From the NCBI GenBank assembly GCA_003153555.1, contig PLZS01000085.1, positions 1 to 40,548 of the forward strand: DNA of 40,548 nucleotides. The letters run 5' to 3'. The translations under genes and the position numbers were made by a program. Source of the DNA: Candidatus Melainabacteria bacterium. GTDB lineage: Bacteria > Cyanobacteriota > Vampirovibrionia > Obscuribacterales > Obscuribacteraceae. Under the pieces are notes generated by a model, which saw only the letters and a list, made by a program, of their open reading frames with translations, was not told where the DNA came from and did not search any database. Below, in pieces: positions 15,103-23,585 of the stretch (its first letter is position 1; every line of letters starts with the position of its first letter).

Positions 15103-16662
15103 CTAGCGATTACTCGTAACCTGAAACTCCAAACTGACCGGGCAAGTGCCGACAGGCGTAAATTCTCCCAGCAAGATCTTGGACAGGGCTCTCATCGCCA
15201 GATCGGAAGGATCATAAGTGGCGAGAGCGTTTTCCCAAGCTGGCATTCCGACGCAATCAAATGGCACATCAACTGCAACCTGCACCTTCTCTCGTGCGTC
15301 AATGGCGATCAGCGAGCCTAAGTGGATCTGTCCCTGGTTTGTCAGCGAACGATAGGTCAAAAAGATGCAGTTTCGTTCGCTGCATTGGGAGCGAATAGAG
15401 GCCGCTTCTTCAGGCGAAGGGTCAATGCTGTAGCGAACTTCCGAAAACTCGAGAGCATTGAATCGCTCTTTTGCAATCTCATTTAGATGGTCCACCAATC
15501 TCATTGGATAGCGAGCGTGACTTGGCACCAGCACTACCCAATTACCGGAGTTTATCGGCGGAATCTCACCGCGCAGCACTGTCACGGCTGCACACGAGGC
15601 CGCCAGGCAGCGATCAAATTGCAAGGTCAGTTCATTTTGGAATTGCACTAATCCCTTTTTTGTCACCGCTTTCGGGCGTTTTGAAAAGAGCTTATCAATG
15701 CGACTGACAGCGTCATCAATGCGCGTTTCTGGTAGTCGCCCGCTCCTTACCGCATCAACTATATAGTGGTGCACTTCAATTGTTTCATTGATATCTCCGC
15801 AGACCAAAAGCAAGTCGACTCCAGCTTCCAGCGCTAACACGCAAGCTTCGGCAAGCCCCCATCCGGCCGTGATTGCTTTCATGATCATGTCATCGGTCAT
15901 GATCAATCCTTCGTAGCCAAGATATTCTCTAAGTATGCCTTGGGTGACGCGTTTAGAAAGCGTCGCTGGCAGCGGCTCTGGATCAACTGAACTGAGCCAG
16001 ATGTGCCCGACCAAAATTGACGGCAACTGATGCAGCAAATTCCTAAAAGGCAATAAGTCAATTTGCCATAGAACATTGCTGTCCATAGGATTCACGGCCA
16101 GGTCAGTATGCGAATCTTCAAGAGTTGAGCCGTGCCCTGGAAAGTGTTTGCCTACAGCGACAAGACCACCTTCAGTGATTGCTTCTGCAACTTCGGCGCC
16201 AATGTCGCAAACCTTGCGGGGATTATCCGAGAAAGCACGAGTGCCGATGATTGGGTTAAGGGGGTTGGTGAGGACGTCGAGAACAGGTGCCAGAAGGCAA
16301 TTGAACCCGAGGCTCTTAAGTTGTGTGGCATTGATTTTAGAGACCCGGTGAATGGTGCCTTCTTCTCCACACGCCGCTAAAGCCATCGCTGATGGAATTG
16401 GAGTTAAAACATGATCGAATCGTTGAACTGCACCGCCTTCCTGATCCACCGTTAGAACCGGCACGTGGAGAGAGTGTTTAATGATTGCAGATGTCAGCGC
16501 GTGTAATTGCTGAAGGTCTTGGGCGTTCTCTTTAAAAAGCACGGCACCGCCTATGATGCCATCGCTAAGCGCTTGTTGTGAAACTGGATCTAATTTCAGT
16601 CCAGGAATTCTGGCAACGAGAAGCCGACCTACACTTTGGTTGAGCTTCTCATGGTCAGCCAC
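15103..16662 (-). CDS. nagZ: Beta-N-acetylhexosaminidase, GH3 family (NagZ-type)
   Basis: A glycoside hydrolase family 3 enzyme that removes N-acetylglucosamine from muropeptides during cell-wall recycling. The NagZ signature KHFPGHGSTLEDSHTD is at about residue 172, the histidine/aspartate pair of the NagZ acid-base loop is in DSHTD, and the TDDMIM nucleophile motif near residue 255. Other typical stretches are LTVDQEGGAVQRF and IIGTRAFSDNPRKV. The catalytic domain is followed by a C-terminal extension of about 180 residues, giving 519 residues instead of the usual 340-360. No signal peptide is visible, so it is cytoplasmic. GTG start 4 nt after the stop of the FHA-cyclase gene, so the two are probably co-translated. 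Confidence 0.93.
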   Translation of the reverse strand: MADHEKLNQSVGRLLVARIPGLKLDPVSQQALSDGIIGGAVLFKENAQDLQQLHALTSAIIKHSLHVPVLTVDQEGGAVQRFDHVLTPIPSAMALAACGEEGTIHRVSKINATQLKSLGFNCLLAPVLDVLTNPLNPIIGTRAFSDNPRKVCDIGAEVAEAITEGGLVAVGKHFPGHGSTLEDSHTDLAVNPMDSNVLWQIDLLPFRNLLHQLPSILVGHIWLSSVDPEPLPATLSKRVTQGILREYLGYEGLIMTDDMIMKAITAGWGLAEACVLALEAGVDLLLVCGDINETIEVHHYIVDAVRSGRLPETRIDDAVSRIDKLFSKRPKAVTKKGLVQFQNELTLQFDRCLAASCAAVTVLRGEIPPINSGNWVVLVPSHARYPMRLVDHLNEIAKERFNALEFSEVRYSIDPSPEEAASIRSQCSERNCIFLTYRSLTNQGQIHLGSLIAIDAREKVQVAVDVPFDCVGMPAWENALATYDPSDLAMRALSKILLGEFTPVGTCPVSLEFQVTSNR

Positions 16663-16666
16663 GGAA

Positions 16667-17629
16667 TTACTTTAGCCCCAATAATCGGTGCACATCTACA
16701 GGTCGCTGTCGACCCTTTACACTGAATTCTCCAACGTGCTCAAAATTGAAATGTTCTTTCGCTAATTCGTAGGTGACGTTCTCGACGACAATATCGCCAG
16801 CCCGATCGTCGCCAATTAATTTCTCAAGTCGAAAAACGAGGTTAGCTGTATCTCCGAGCAGAGCTGGATTCGCTGTTTGACCTAGAGCGCCGGCTGCAAC
16901 GGGACCTGTTGCCAGGGCCATGTCCAATACCATTGGATGATCTTTGAACGGCCAGAGCTCTGGATTTTTAGCAAGATCTTTTGCAATCACCCTCAGCTGC
17001 AAAGCTGTTTTGCAGGCTTGAAAAGCTTGCAGGCTCGCCCCAGTCTTCGAATCGTCACCGTGCCAATAGGCCATGATCGCGTCGCCGACTATTTTCTCTA
17101 ACTGTCCATAATTCTTGTGGATCTCTTCTTTCAAGGTCTCAAAAAAGCTTTGTGCCGCCTGCATCACCACACCGGGGGTGTTGGCGTACTGTTCCGACAG
17201 CGTCGTGAATCCTTTGATGTCACCGACAAGAATGGTGGCATTGATCAAGTGAATGCGAAATTGAGTTTTGTCTTGCTGGTGGCGATCTTCTTCCTCATCA
17301 TAGGAAGTGTCCGAAGGTGGAGCAACGAGCAGGTCGTATTGAGCGATCTGGACGACATCGCCTGTACGCAATGGATATTCTTTGCCTGGGGTGAGGCGAG
17401 CGCCATTAAGGGATGTCCCGTTTGTGCTGCCGGAATCAATGACTGTCCAACCATTAGTCTTACATCGAATTTCGGCATGCTGTCCCGACACCTCCGGAAA
17501 CGGCAAGACGAGCTTTCGCTTTCCCGAAGGCGCAGGCTTGCGGCCAATCTCGAGGATTTCACCTTCTTGCACTTCGACCGAATAGCTTTCTGGCGAGTTC
17601 GGATTTACGGTGATAAGCCCGATCGTCAT
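16667..17629 (-). CDS. FHA domain / class III adenylate-guanylate cyclase
   Basis: A 320-residue signal protein. The N-terminal FHA domain (about 25-100) shows ILEIGRKP, the SGQHAEI phosphothreonine-binding loop and DSGSTNGTSLNG. The C-terminal class III cyclase domain (about 125-315) has both metal-binding aspartates, in LVGDIKGFT and KIVGDAIMAYW. Substrate-binding features are present around LGDTANLVFRLEKL. FHA domains bind phosphothreonine, so the cyclase is probably switched by a Ser/Thr kinase. It precedes nagZ by 4 nt. No membrane segments are seen. Whether cAMP or cGMP is made cannot be read from the sequence. Confidence 0.9.
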   Translation of the reverse strand: MTIGLITVNPNSPESYSVEVQEGEILEIGRKPAPSGKRKLVLPFPEVSGQHAEIRCKTNGWTVIDSGSTNGTSLNGARLTPGKEYPLRTGDVVQIAQYDLLVAPPSDTSYDEEEDRHQQDKTQFRIHLINATILVGDIKGFTTLSEQYANTPGVVMQAAQSFFETLKEEIHKNYGQLEKIVGDAIMAYWHGDDSKTGASLQAFQACKTALQLRVIAKDLAKNPELWPFKDHPMVLDMALATGPVAAGALGQTANPALLGDTANLVFRLEKLIGDDRAGDIVVENVTYELAKEHFNFEHVGEFSVKGRQRPVDVHRLLGLK

Positions 17630-17725
17630 TGCCTGCCTTTGCCAAAAATGCCTTGAATAAAACCGCTCATGAAAACCATCAGACAGGTCCGCCTACATTT
17701 TCCCTAGTTATTATAGCTACAGAGG

Positions 17726-17762
17726 CAATCTAACGATGTCACTAGGTAACATCGTTAGATTG
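17726..17762. terminator. Long perfect stem-loop between metK and the cyclase gene
   Basis: CAATCTAACGATGT and ACATCGTTAGATTG form a perfect 14-bp stem with a 9-nt loop. Neither flank has a T-tract, so it is not a classical terminator; it may be a processing or attenuation structure downstream of metK (minus strand, ending 17788). A TATAAT hexamer on the minus strand (17710-17715) lies just beyond and could be the -10 box of the cyclase gene. Confidence 0.5.
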
Positions 17763-17787
17763 ATTCAGACTAGATTGATTTCGCGCT

Positions 17788-19041
17788 CTAGCTGGCGCTA
17801 ACTGTCTTTACTAGTGCTTTTTTCAAGTCTTCGACGCGATCCAGCTTTTCCCATGGCAAGTCGAGGTCAACCCGACCAAAATGACCATAGGCTGCCACAT
17901 TGCGATAGAATTTCCCGCCTCTTAATTTTGGCAGTTCATTCAACTTAAATGTCTTGATGATTGCCGCTGGACGGAGGTCAAATTGACGGTTGACGAGGTC
18001 GGTAATTTCCTCGTCGGGCAATTTGCCTGTGCCGAAAGTTGTAACGTGAACCGAAACTGGTTTGGCTACGCCGATTGCGTAAGCGATTTGAACCTCGCAC
18101 TTGTCTGCTAGCCCGGCCCCGATGATATTTTTCGCCACATGGCGAGCGGCATAGGCAGCCGATCGGTCAACTTTAGTTGGATCTTTGCCGGAGAAGGCGC
18201 CGCCGCCATGGCGCGAATAGCCGCCATACGTGTCGACGATGATCTTGCGACCGGTTAGCCCTGCGTCACCGTGAGGTCCACCGACTACGAATCTGCCGGA
18301 TGGATTAATTAAGTATCGAGTCTTGTCATCTGTGGGAATTCCCAATTCTTTGATCACTGGCTGAATCACATATGCTTTCAAGTCAGCGGCGATACGCGCC
18401 TGCACTAGATCATTGTCTTCGATACCGTCTATGACTGGGTCATGCTGAGTTGAGATGACGATTGCATCAATGCGCACTGGTTTGTCATTCTCGTATTCAA
18501 CAGTTACTTGTGTTTTGCCGTCTGGGCGCAAATATTTCAATATGCCTTTTTTGCGCACCTCGGAGAGCCGTAAGGCTAGCTTGTGTGCCGCTGAAATAGG
18601 CATGGGCATCAATTCTGGCGTCTCGTTGCAAGCAAAGCCGAACATCATGCCTTGGTCGCCAGCGCCGATATCTGCAGCCTTTTCATCATCGCTGCGGGTC
18701 TCTAAAGAGTTGGTTACACCTTGCGCGATATCAGGAGATTGCTTGTTGATCGCAGTCAGAATGGCGCAGGAGTTGGCATCGAAGCCGCCACCACTTTCGC
18801 CGACATAACCGATGTCTCTGATTACCTGACGAACTAGTTCCTGAAAGTCGACATTAGCGTTAGCGCTAATTTCACCGCTGATCAGCACCAGTCCGGTCGA
18901 GACTGAAACTTCTGCAGCAACGCGACCTTTTGGATCTTGGGTCAATATGGTGTCAAGGATGGCATCAGAGATTTGGTCACAGACCTTATCTGGGTGACCT
19001 TCCGTAACTGATTCCGACGTGAACAAATATCTCTTAGCCAA
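17788..19041 (-). CDS. metK: S-adenosylmethionine synthase
   Basis: Makes S-adenosylmethionine from methionine and ATP. The N-terminal motif [27 protein letters not shown], the loop [13 protein letters not shown], the ATP/phosphate motif [21 protein letters not shown] and [19 protein letters not shown] are all present. The start is TTG at 19041, with AGGAG 8 nt upstream; the earlier ATG (19098) would add about 19 residues that no MetK has. Length is then about 417 residues, slightly longer than the usual 380-400. I looked for a SAM riboswitch in the 200 nt upstream and saw none. Confidence 0.95.
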   Translation of the reverse strand: MAKRYLFTSESVTEGHPDKVCDQISDAILDTILTQDPKGRVAAEVSVSTGLVLISGEISANANVDFQELVRQVIRDIGYVGESGGGFDANSCAILTAINKQSPDIAQGVTNSLETRSDDEKAADIGAGDQGMMFGFACNETPELMPMPISAAHKLALRLSEVRKKGILKYLRPDGKTQVTVEYENDKPVRIDAIVISTQHDPVIDGIEDNDLVQARIAADLKAYVIQPVIKELGIPTDDKTRYLINPSGRFVVGGPHGDAGLTGRKIIVDTYGGYSRHGGGAFSGKDPTKVDRSAAYAARHVAKNIIGAGLADKCEVQIAYAIGVAKPVSVHVTTFGTGKLPDEEITDLVNRQFDLRPAAIIKTFKLNELPKLRGGKFYRNVAAYGHFGRVDLDLPWEKLDRVEDLKKALVKTVSAS

Positions 19042-19567
19042 TGTCTTCACTCCTATTGATGGCTGGTGGCACTCCTTAAGTCGAGCAGCATGCTGCATAA
19101 CTATTCTGGGATAATAAGGAGGCTTAAATTCAGAAGCAAACCTTGGCCCAATCAGTGTTAGACCAACCGTTTACACATCCGAGCAGTTTTAAAAACCGAT
19201 GCCCAGAGGCTTGCACATAGTCGTATGCTATCAATGATTTAGCTAGTCATGAATTAAACATCTTGAACAAAGTGAGCCTGGAAGGGTTTTCGGCTGACAT
19301 GACTTGTCACAATAGCTGTTTTATCCGAGGGCATCTGACCTGGCAGCGCCCCTCTGGGGAGCGTCTATCGAAGGATCGTCTATCCCTGCGCCTATATCCA
19401 GCACTGCTCGGTCGCTGCCGCAAACGGCTCGATTTAAATGGCAATGCCGATGACCGAGCCACGACCAAACCAGATAAATGGAAATGAAAACACGTCGCAA
19501 ACTCAGTGTTAGGATATAACCGCAGTCGACTGCTTCGTTTGTCGATTGCTGAGATGGTGAAATCTCA
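19042..19567. other. Intergenic region upstream of metK and the sigma operon
   Basis: No gene supported; the plus-strand frame at 19263-19487 is Arg-rich, has a TTG start and no ribosome-binding site. A GC-rich hairpin around CGCCCCTCTGGGGAGCG (about 19347-19363) and two close GTCTATC copies were noted. The divergent promoters of metK and the ECF operon should lie in this stretch. Confidence 0.4.
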
Positions 19568-19592
19568 GGAACGGCTGGTATCCCTCGGCGTC
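19568..19592 (+). promoter_or_regulatory. ECF sigma factor-type promoter of the sigma operon
   Basis: GGAAC (19568-19572), a 16-bp spacer, then CGTC (19589-19592) matches the typical ECF consensus. It lies 46 nt before the start codon of the sigma gene. Such motifs usually mark autoregulation, so this operon is inferred to be read by its own sigma factor. Confidence 0.6.
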
Positions 19593-19638
19593 ATAGGTTG
19601 GGGAAGATGATCGCCGCGAAACAGTAAAGGATTACAAG

Positions 19639-20265
19639 ATGGCCACAGCCTATAGCCAAAAGAGTGACAGAGACCTGGTTCTTGCCTGTCAAAGACGAGA
19701 GCCGGCAGCCTTTGAAGAACTCGTGAAACGGCATCAACGGACAGTATATGCGTTACTGTACCAGTTGGCACCCGATTGGAGCGACACCTCTGACTTGGCG
19801 CAAGAGGTCTTCATTCGCGTTTGGCGATCGATTAACAACCTGCGAAATCCATCTTCCTTTAGATCTTGGCTGACCCAGATCGTGACAAATCTGTTCTATG
19901 ACGAGCTGCGTAAACGTCCCCGTCGTCTGCCAACTGTCTCCATGGATGAACCGATGGATGACGAGGAGACGACCGACGTAACTAGGGATATCGCTGACGC
20001 ACAGCCGCAACCCGATGAAAAGCTTCTCAGTAATGAGATGTCAGAAGTTATTCGCCGAGCCATGCTCCGGCTCCCGGAACAGTTTAGGACCTCCATCGTC
20101 TTAAGAGAAGTGGAAGGACTTAGCTACGAAGAGATTGCAGTTTTAACGAAGACAGAAATGGGCACGGTTAAATCCCGTATAGCCCGGGCACGAACGAAAC
20201 TGCAAGAGTTGCTGAAGCCTTACCTTGAAAACAATACGTCGTCGACGAGCGAGGTTTCTGGCTAA
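19639..20265 (+). CDS. RNA polymerase ECF sigma factor
   Basis: Protein of 208 residues. Region 2 (about 25-92) carries QLAPDWSDTSDLAQEVFIRVWRSINN with the FRSWLTQIVTNLFYDELRK helix typical of ECF factors. Region 4 (about 143-196) carries the helix-turn-helix LPEQFRTSIVLREVEGLSYEEIAVLTKTEMGTVKSRIARARTKL. The acidic linker between them (about 105-140) is typical. AAAGGA lies 7 nt before the ATG. The anti-sigma gene follows after 3 nt, and a matching promoter lies upstream. Nearest groups are SigW/RpoE-like envelope-stress factors; the exact group was not determined. Confidence 0.93.
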   Translation: MATAYSQKSDRDLVLACQRREPAAFEELVKRHQRTVYALLYQLAPDWSDTSDLAQEVFIRVWRSINNLRNPSSFRSWLTQIVTNLFYDELRKRPRRLPTVSMDEPMDDEETTDVTRDIADAQPQPDEKLLSNEMSEVIRRAMLRLPEQFRTSIVLREVEGLSYEEIAVLTKTEMGTVKSRIARARTKLQELLKPYLENNTSSTSEVSG

Positions 20266-20268
20266 CTT

Positions 20269-21168
20269 ATGGACAATTCTTGTACTCGTTATAGAACAGA
20301 ACTTTCAGCCTTCATCGATGGACAACTCGATAAAGAACAGCACTCTGAAGTGCAGGTGCATGTCGGTAATTGCGAGCTTTGCACCAGTGAGCTGGATTCT
20401 CTGAAATCATTGAGCAGCTTTCTTGCCTCTGGTTTGGCTGTACAAGAAGACATCGTTCCGAACATCTGGAGCGCGATGCAGGACGCGATGCCTTCAATTT
20501 GCGAATTGATGCGCACTGAGTTGTCTGCCTATCTAGATGGTGAGTTGACCGCTGCTGCGCAAGAAGGTGTGAACAAGCATCTTAAAGAATGCGCTGAATG
20601 TTTGGCTGAATTCAAATTGTTGAATGCTACCAACAGGCTTCTCGTCAAAGGTCTTGAACTGCCTGCAAGTGTGAAAGTAGACCTGTGGACATTAGTGAAA
20701 GCACAGTTAAATGAAGACTGTGCTTTAATCAACACTGAGTTATCTTCTTATGTAGATCAAGAAGTACCGACGCTGCGACATCGCAGCATCACAGCTCACT
20801 TGATTGACTGCCCAGATTGTCGGATTCGTTTTAATGGTTTGTCTGCCGTTGGCGACATGATTAAGGATTCTTACAAACCAGATCTTCCCGAAAACTTTGA
20901 TCTCTGGCCTGGAATAAAATCTAAACTACAGGTGGTGCCTTTTACTGGCAAGCAGCAAGCCGCCCCGAAGCAACGATTCGGTGGGCAGCGCGTTTATCTA
21001 ACCGCTGCAGCCGCTGTTATGATTGCAGTGATTGGATCGCTTGCCTTCTGGTTTGGCACACCACAACCGGTGACAGCAGATACTGTGAGTTCAGAAGGGT
21101 ACTTGATAGAATCAGCATTGAAGGAACCAACAGATGTGGCCGAGGCTGCGGTATATGAGCAGAAGTAA
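20269..21168 (+). CDS. Anti-sigma factor with three zinc-binding repeats
   Basis: Membrane-anchored anti-sigma factor of 299 residues. It has three ZAS (zf-HC2-like) units of exactly 73 residues each: Cys at 5, 78, 151; His at 31, 104, 177; CxxC at 35-38, 108-111, 181-184. Each unit starts with a TELSA-type motif (RTELSAFIDGQL, RTELSAYLDGEL, NTELSSYVDQEV), then H-x3-C-x2-C. A transmembrane helix follows at about 242-263, then a short periplasmic tail. In known systems one ZAS domain binds the sigma factor and holds it inactive until the periplasmic domain is cleaved. Three copies are unusual. The gene overlaps the next one by 14 nt. Confidence 0.9.
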   Translation: MDNSCTRYRTELSAFIDGQLDKEQHSEVQVHVGNCELCTSELDSLKSLSSFLASGLAVQEDIVPNIWSAMQDAMPSICELMRTELSAYLDGELTAAAQEGVNKHLKECAECLAEFKLLNATNRLLVKGLELPASVKVDLWTLVKAQLNEDCALINTELSSYVDQEVPTLRHRSITAHLIDCPDCRIRFNGLSAVGDMIKDSYKPDLPENFDLWPGIKSKLQVVPFTGKQQAAPKQRFGGQRVYLTAAAAVMIAVIGSLAFWFGTPQPVTADTVSSEGYLIESALKEPTDVAEAAVYEQK

Positions 21169-21655
21169 AAAAGCGCGTCTAACAGTCTTGACTCTTTCGC
21201 TGAGCATCAGTTGTGGTGCCGCTTTTGCGGAAGATCATTGCAACATAGATTGGACGAAATTGAAGTTGACTCCGACTCAGCAGCAGCAAATAGCAGTTTT
21301 GGAAACAGATTGGAACAAGCAGTACGCGGAAATTCGCCCTGTAATCATGGAAGAACAGCGACACCTCTCGAAGTTGTTGTCGGATCACAATTCAGATCCA
21401 GTAGAGATAATGTCCGTGCAGCAAACTGTCGCAAGAAAAAAGGAATCGCTGAATCAGCTGGCTACGGCGAACTATTTGAAGAAGCGACAATTGCTCACCG
21501 AAAGTCAACAATATAGTTTGGAAATCATGGTAAAAAACGCCGTCTCCATGCGTCAACGCATGAGCAGTCCCGGTGGGCAAACAGAAGTGATGCCAGACCG
21601 AGTTCAAAGCCTTATAGAGCGTGTGCGCAACATCTGGCCTACTTCGGGTCAGTAA
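21155..21655 (+). CDS. CpxP/Spy-like periplasmic protein
   Basis: Protein of about 166 residues with a signal peptide (residues 1 to about 25; LTVLTLSLSISCGAAFA). The mature part is helical, with the LTxxQ-like motif LTPTQQQQIAVLETDW and a second set of Gln/Glu-rich heptads such as QRHLSKLLSDHN and QQTVARKKESLNQLA. This resembles CpxP, Spy and ZraP, which act as periplasmic chaperones or sensors. ATG 21155 is preferred over the upstream ATG at 21134 because the sequence that follows gives a normal basic leader; it overlaps the anti-sigma stop by 14 nt. The gene is third in the stress operon, so a periplasmic signal modulator is the likely role. Its 3' end overlaps the convergent TPR gene. Confidence 0.75.
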   Translation: MSRSKKARLTVLTLSLSISCGAAFAEDHCNIDWTKLKLTPTQQQQIAVLETDWNKQYAEIRPVIMEEQRHLSKLLSDHNSDPVEIMSVQQTVARKKESLNQLATANYLKKRQLLTESQQYSLEIMVKNAVSMRQRMSSPGGQTEVMPDRVQSLIERVRNIWPTSGQ

Positions 21656-23405
21656 AAAAGGACGCGTCGTTGTACGAAGGCGACATGACGCGATCTAAGA
21701 TTTGTTGAAGCGGAGCTCTTATTTTCGCGTCGTCCTTAATGGACAGAGCGCGCCTATATTCAGCTATGGCGCCGACATAGTCATGCCTAGCCGCCAGTCC
21801 GTCAGCAAGATCTTTGCGAAGGTTATATGAATCGCGACCTTTGATCAGCGCTTTGATTGAAGTGGCGATATTTCTCTCGGCAGCTGTGTCGTCGGATCCA
21901 AGCAGCAGAGCCCTGTGGAAGTCCAAGAGCGCCCTGGTTTTGTCATTCCTGTCGCGAGTGCCTCTGTTGTTGAATACTATTCCGAGATTTTTTCGAGCTA
22001 GTCTGTAACCAGGATCGAGATCGAGAGCTTGACAAAGCTTTTGTATGGCCAGATTATAGTCGCCGCTGTTAAGCGAATTCACGCCTTGATTGTTCAGTGC
22101 TGCTTGGGGCACACCCAGGCGGAGATTGGCCTTAGGCACATCTTTGCCTAGTTCGTTGATTTGGCGTTTTACTTCAGCCATTTGGATTTCGTTGTCGCGA
22201 AGCAATTCTTCGTAGCGCCGGTTTTGCGGGGCTCGCTCCAACGCTAATAACAGCTGTTCGCGAGCGCGAGCGAAGTCGCCGTCATCTTCATAAGCCTCAG
22301 CCAAACAAGCGTGATTTTCTGCTGTTCGGTTCTGAGCTAATTTAGTCATGCATTGCTTGATGACGAGGTCTTCTTTATCAAGATTGGGCAAAACGTTGTA
22401 GTTGAACGTGAATTCGAATGCTATCGCATTTGGTGCCTCTGCCGGCAGTGGTGGCAAGCTGGAACTCCTCAAGGACTTGATTGCTGCCTGCCTATACTGA
22501 TCGCTTGAAGATTTCGTTGTGCTTACATTGGTAATGCGGCCGGATGTGCCAACATCGAATTTCAAAATAGTGATCTGGGTGAGATCTCCTTTTGGCGGGT
22601 GCCAATTTGCTTTAATTTCTTTTTGAATGCCAATCATATAAGCAGTCAGGTCGACTTTGCCTTTTTCGTCGTTGGGCGCGTTGTTTTTGCCTGGACAAAT
22701 TGAGGAGGAGATGTGCAAGATTGCCTCGCTGTAGGCATGAATTTTAGGTTCTTTGCTCTCTTCCAGTCGCATTTCTTTGTACTTCTCAAAATAAGGAAGT
22801 GCTTCTTCTTTTCGTCCTAAGTGCCACAAGGCATTGGCGAGATTTAGGTAAGCTAGTTCGCGCTCTGGTTCTGCTGAAATGACTGCTTGCAGAACTCTTA
22901 CAGCTTCTGCATCTTGATCAATTCTTTGTAGAAAGAACCCGTAATCGTTCAATGCTGCTACGTAGAGTGACTGAGCCATTTTTATTGATGGAGATCTCCA
23001 TCCGTAGAGCCAGTATTCGGGAGTGCGGTCTGGCATGTTTCGATCGTGGTCAAGCTTCTCTGCGACGTAAGCAGTGAAGTCGAATGCTAATTCGAGACGA
23101 TCCGCAGCCTTTGTCACCTCGCCTTTTCTGTACAAACCTTTGGCTTCTTGATGTACTCGTTTGAGCAAGTCATTGAGGGACTTCGAGACTGAGTCATGGT
23201 TGGTGATGCCGTCTAGAACATCGTAGTCGTAAAGCCTGCGCAGTGTGACTTTATCGCCTGCCATGACGGCATCGACAGCCTGATTGAAATACTTCTCAGT
23301 CGGATCTGCCGATGCGGTTGCTACGGGCGCTCCTGTCGAAGGGCCAAAAGCGCCAGAGGTGATGCTAAGAAAAATCGACACGCTCAAAAAGAGCTTCTTA
23401 CTCAT
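21639..23405 (-). CDS. Exported TPR protein with TonB C-terminal-like domain
   Basis: Protein of 588 residues. Signal peptide at about 1-26 (LFLSVSIFLSITSGAFG). An N-terminal helical/TPR part contains AVRVLQAVISAEPERELAYLNLANALWHLGRKEEALPYFEKY. A TonB/TolA C-terminal-like domain lies at about 255-342 (IQKEIKANWHPPKGDLTQITILKFDVGTSGRITNVSTTKSS ... LPPLPAEAPNAIAFEFTFNY). C-terminal TPRs run to the end, including NQGVNSLNSGDYNLAIQKLCQALDLDPGYR. The TonB fold is usually at the protein end; an internal position is odd. It probably works in the envelope as a scaffold. Its 3' end overlaps the convergent CpxP-like gene by 17 bp. Confidence 0.85.
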   Translation of the reverse strand: MSKKLFLSVSIFLSITSGAFGPSTGAPVATASADPTEKYFNQAVDAVMAGDKVTLRRLYDYDVLDGITNHDSVSKSLNDLLKRVHQEAKGLYRKGEVTKAADRLELAFDFTAYVAEKLDHDRNMPDRTPEYWLYGWRSPSIKMAQSLYVAALNDYGFFLQRIDQDAEAVRVLQAVISAEPERELAYLNLANALWHLGRKEEALPYFEKYKEMRLEESKEPKIHAYSEAILHISSSICPGKNNAPNDEKGKVDLTAYMIGIQKEIKANWHPPKGDLTQITILKFDVGTSGRITNVSTTKSSSDQYRQAAIKSLRSSSLPPLPAEAPNAIAFEFTFNYNVLPNLDKEDLVIKQCMTKLAQNRTAENHACLAEAYEDDGDFARAREQLLLALERAPQNRRYEELLRDNEIQMAEVKRQINELGKDVPKANLRLGVPQAALNNQGVNSLNSGDYNLAIQKLCQALDLDPGYRLARKNLGIVFNNRGTRDRNDKTRALLDFHRALLLGSDDTAAERNIATSIKALIKGRDSYNLRKDLADGLAARHDYVGAIAEYRRALSIKDDAKIRAPLQQILDRVMSPSYNDASFFTDPK

Positions 23406-23585
23406 GGTTACCTTGTTGGTATCGCAGGCAGTGTCAAGGCGCGACTTTTGTCACTACTGAAAAGTATAACGAACTTCACTTAGTGAATGAATATACCTTA
23501 TCTTGTACTATCATTTAATCTTGCAATAACACTTGGCTTGCCGAACTCGGATGTCGGCGCCGGTCTGAGTCGAGAAGGGGACCTG

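Noticed and set aside
19042..19260. SAM riboswitch upstream of metK
   Set aside because: No conserved SAM or SAH riboswitch core was seen; covariance-model search would be needed to exclude rare classes.
19263..19487. 74-codon ORF upstream of the sigma operon
   Set aside because: Weak TTG start, no Shine-Dalgarno sequence, Arg-rich composition typical of chance frames.
22429..22437. ATTTGGTGC inside the TPR/TonB gene
   Set aside because: It lacks the ACCA arm of the 14-nt motif and lies in coding sequence; treated as chance.
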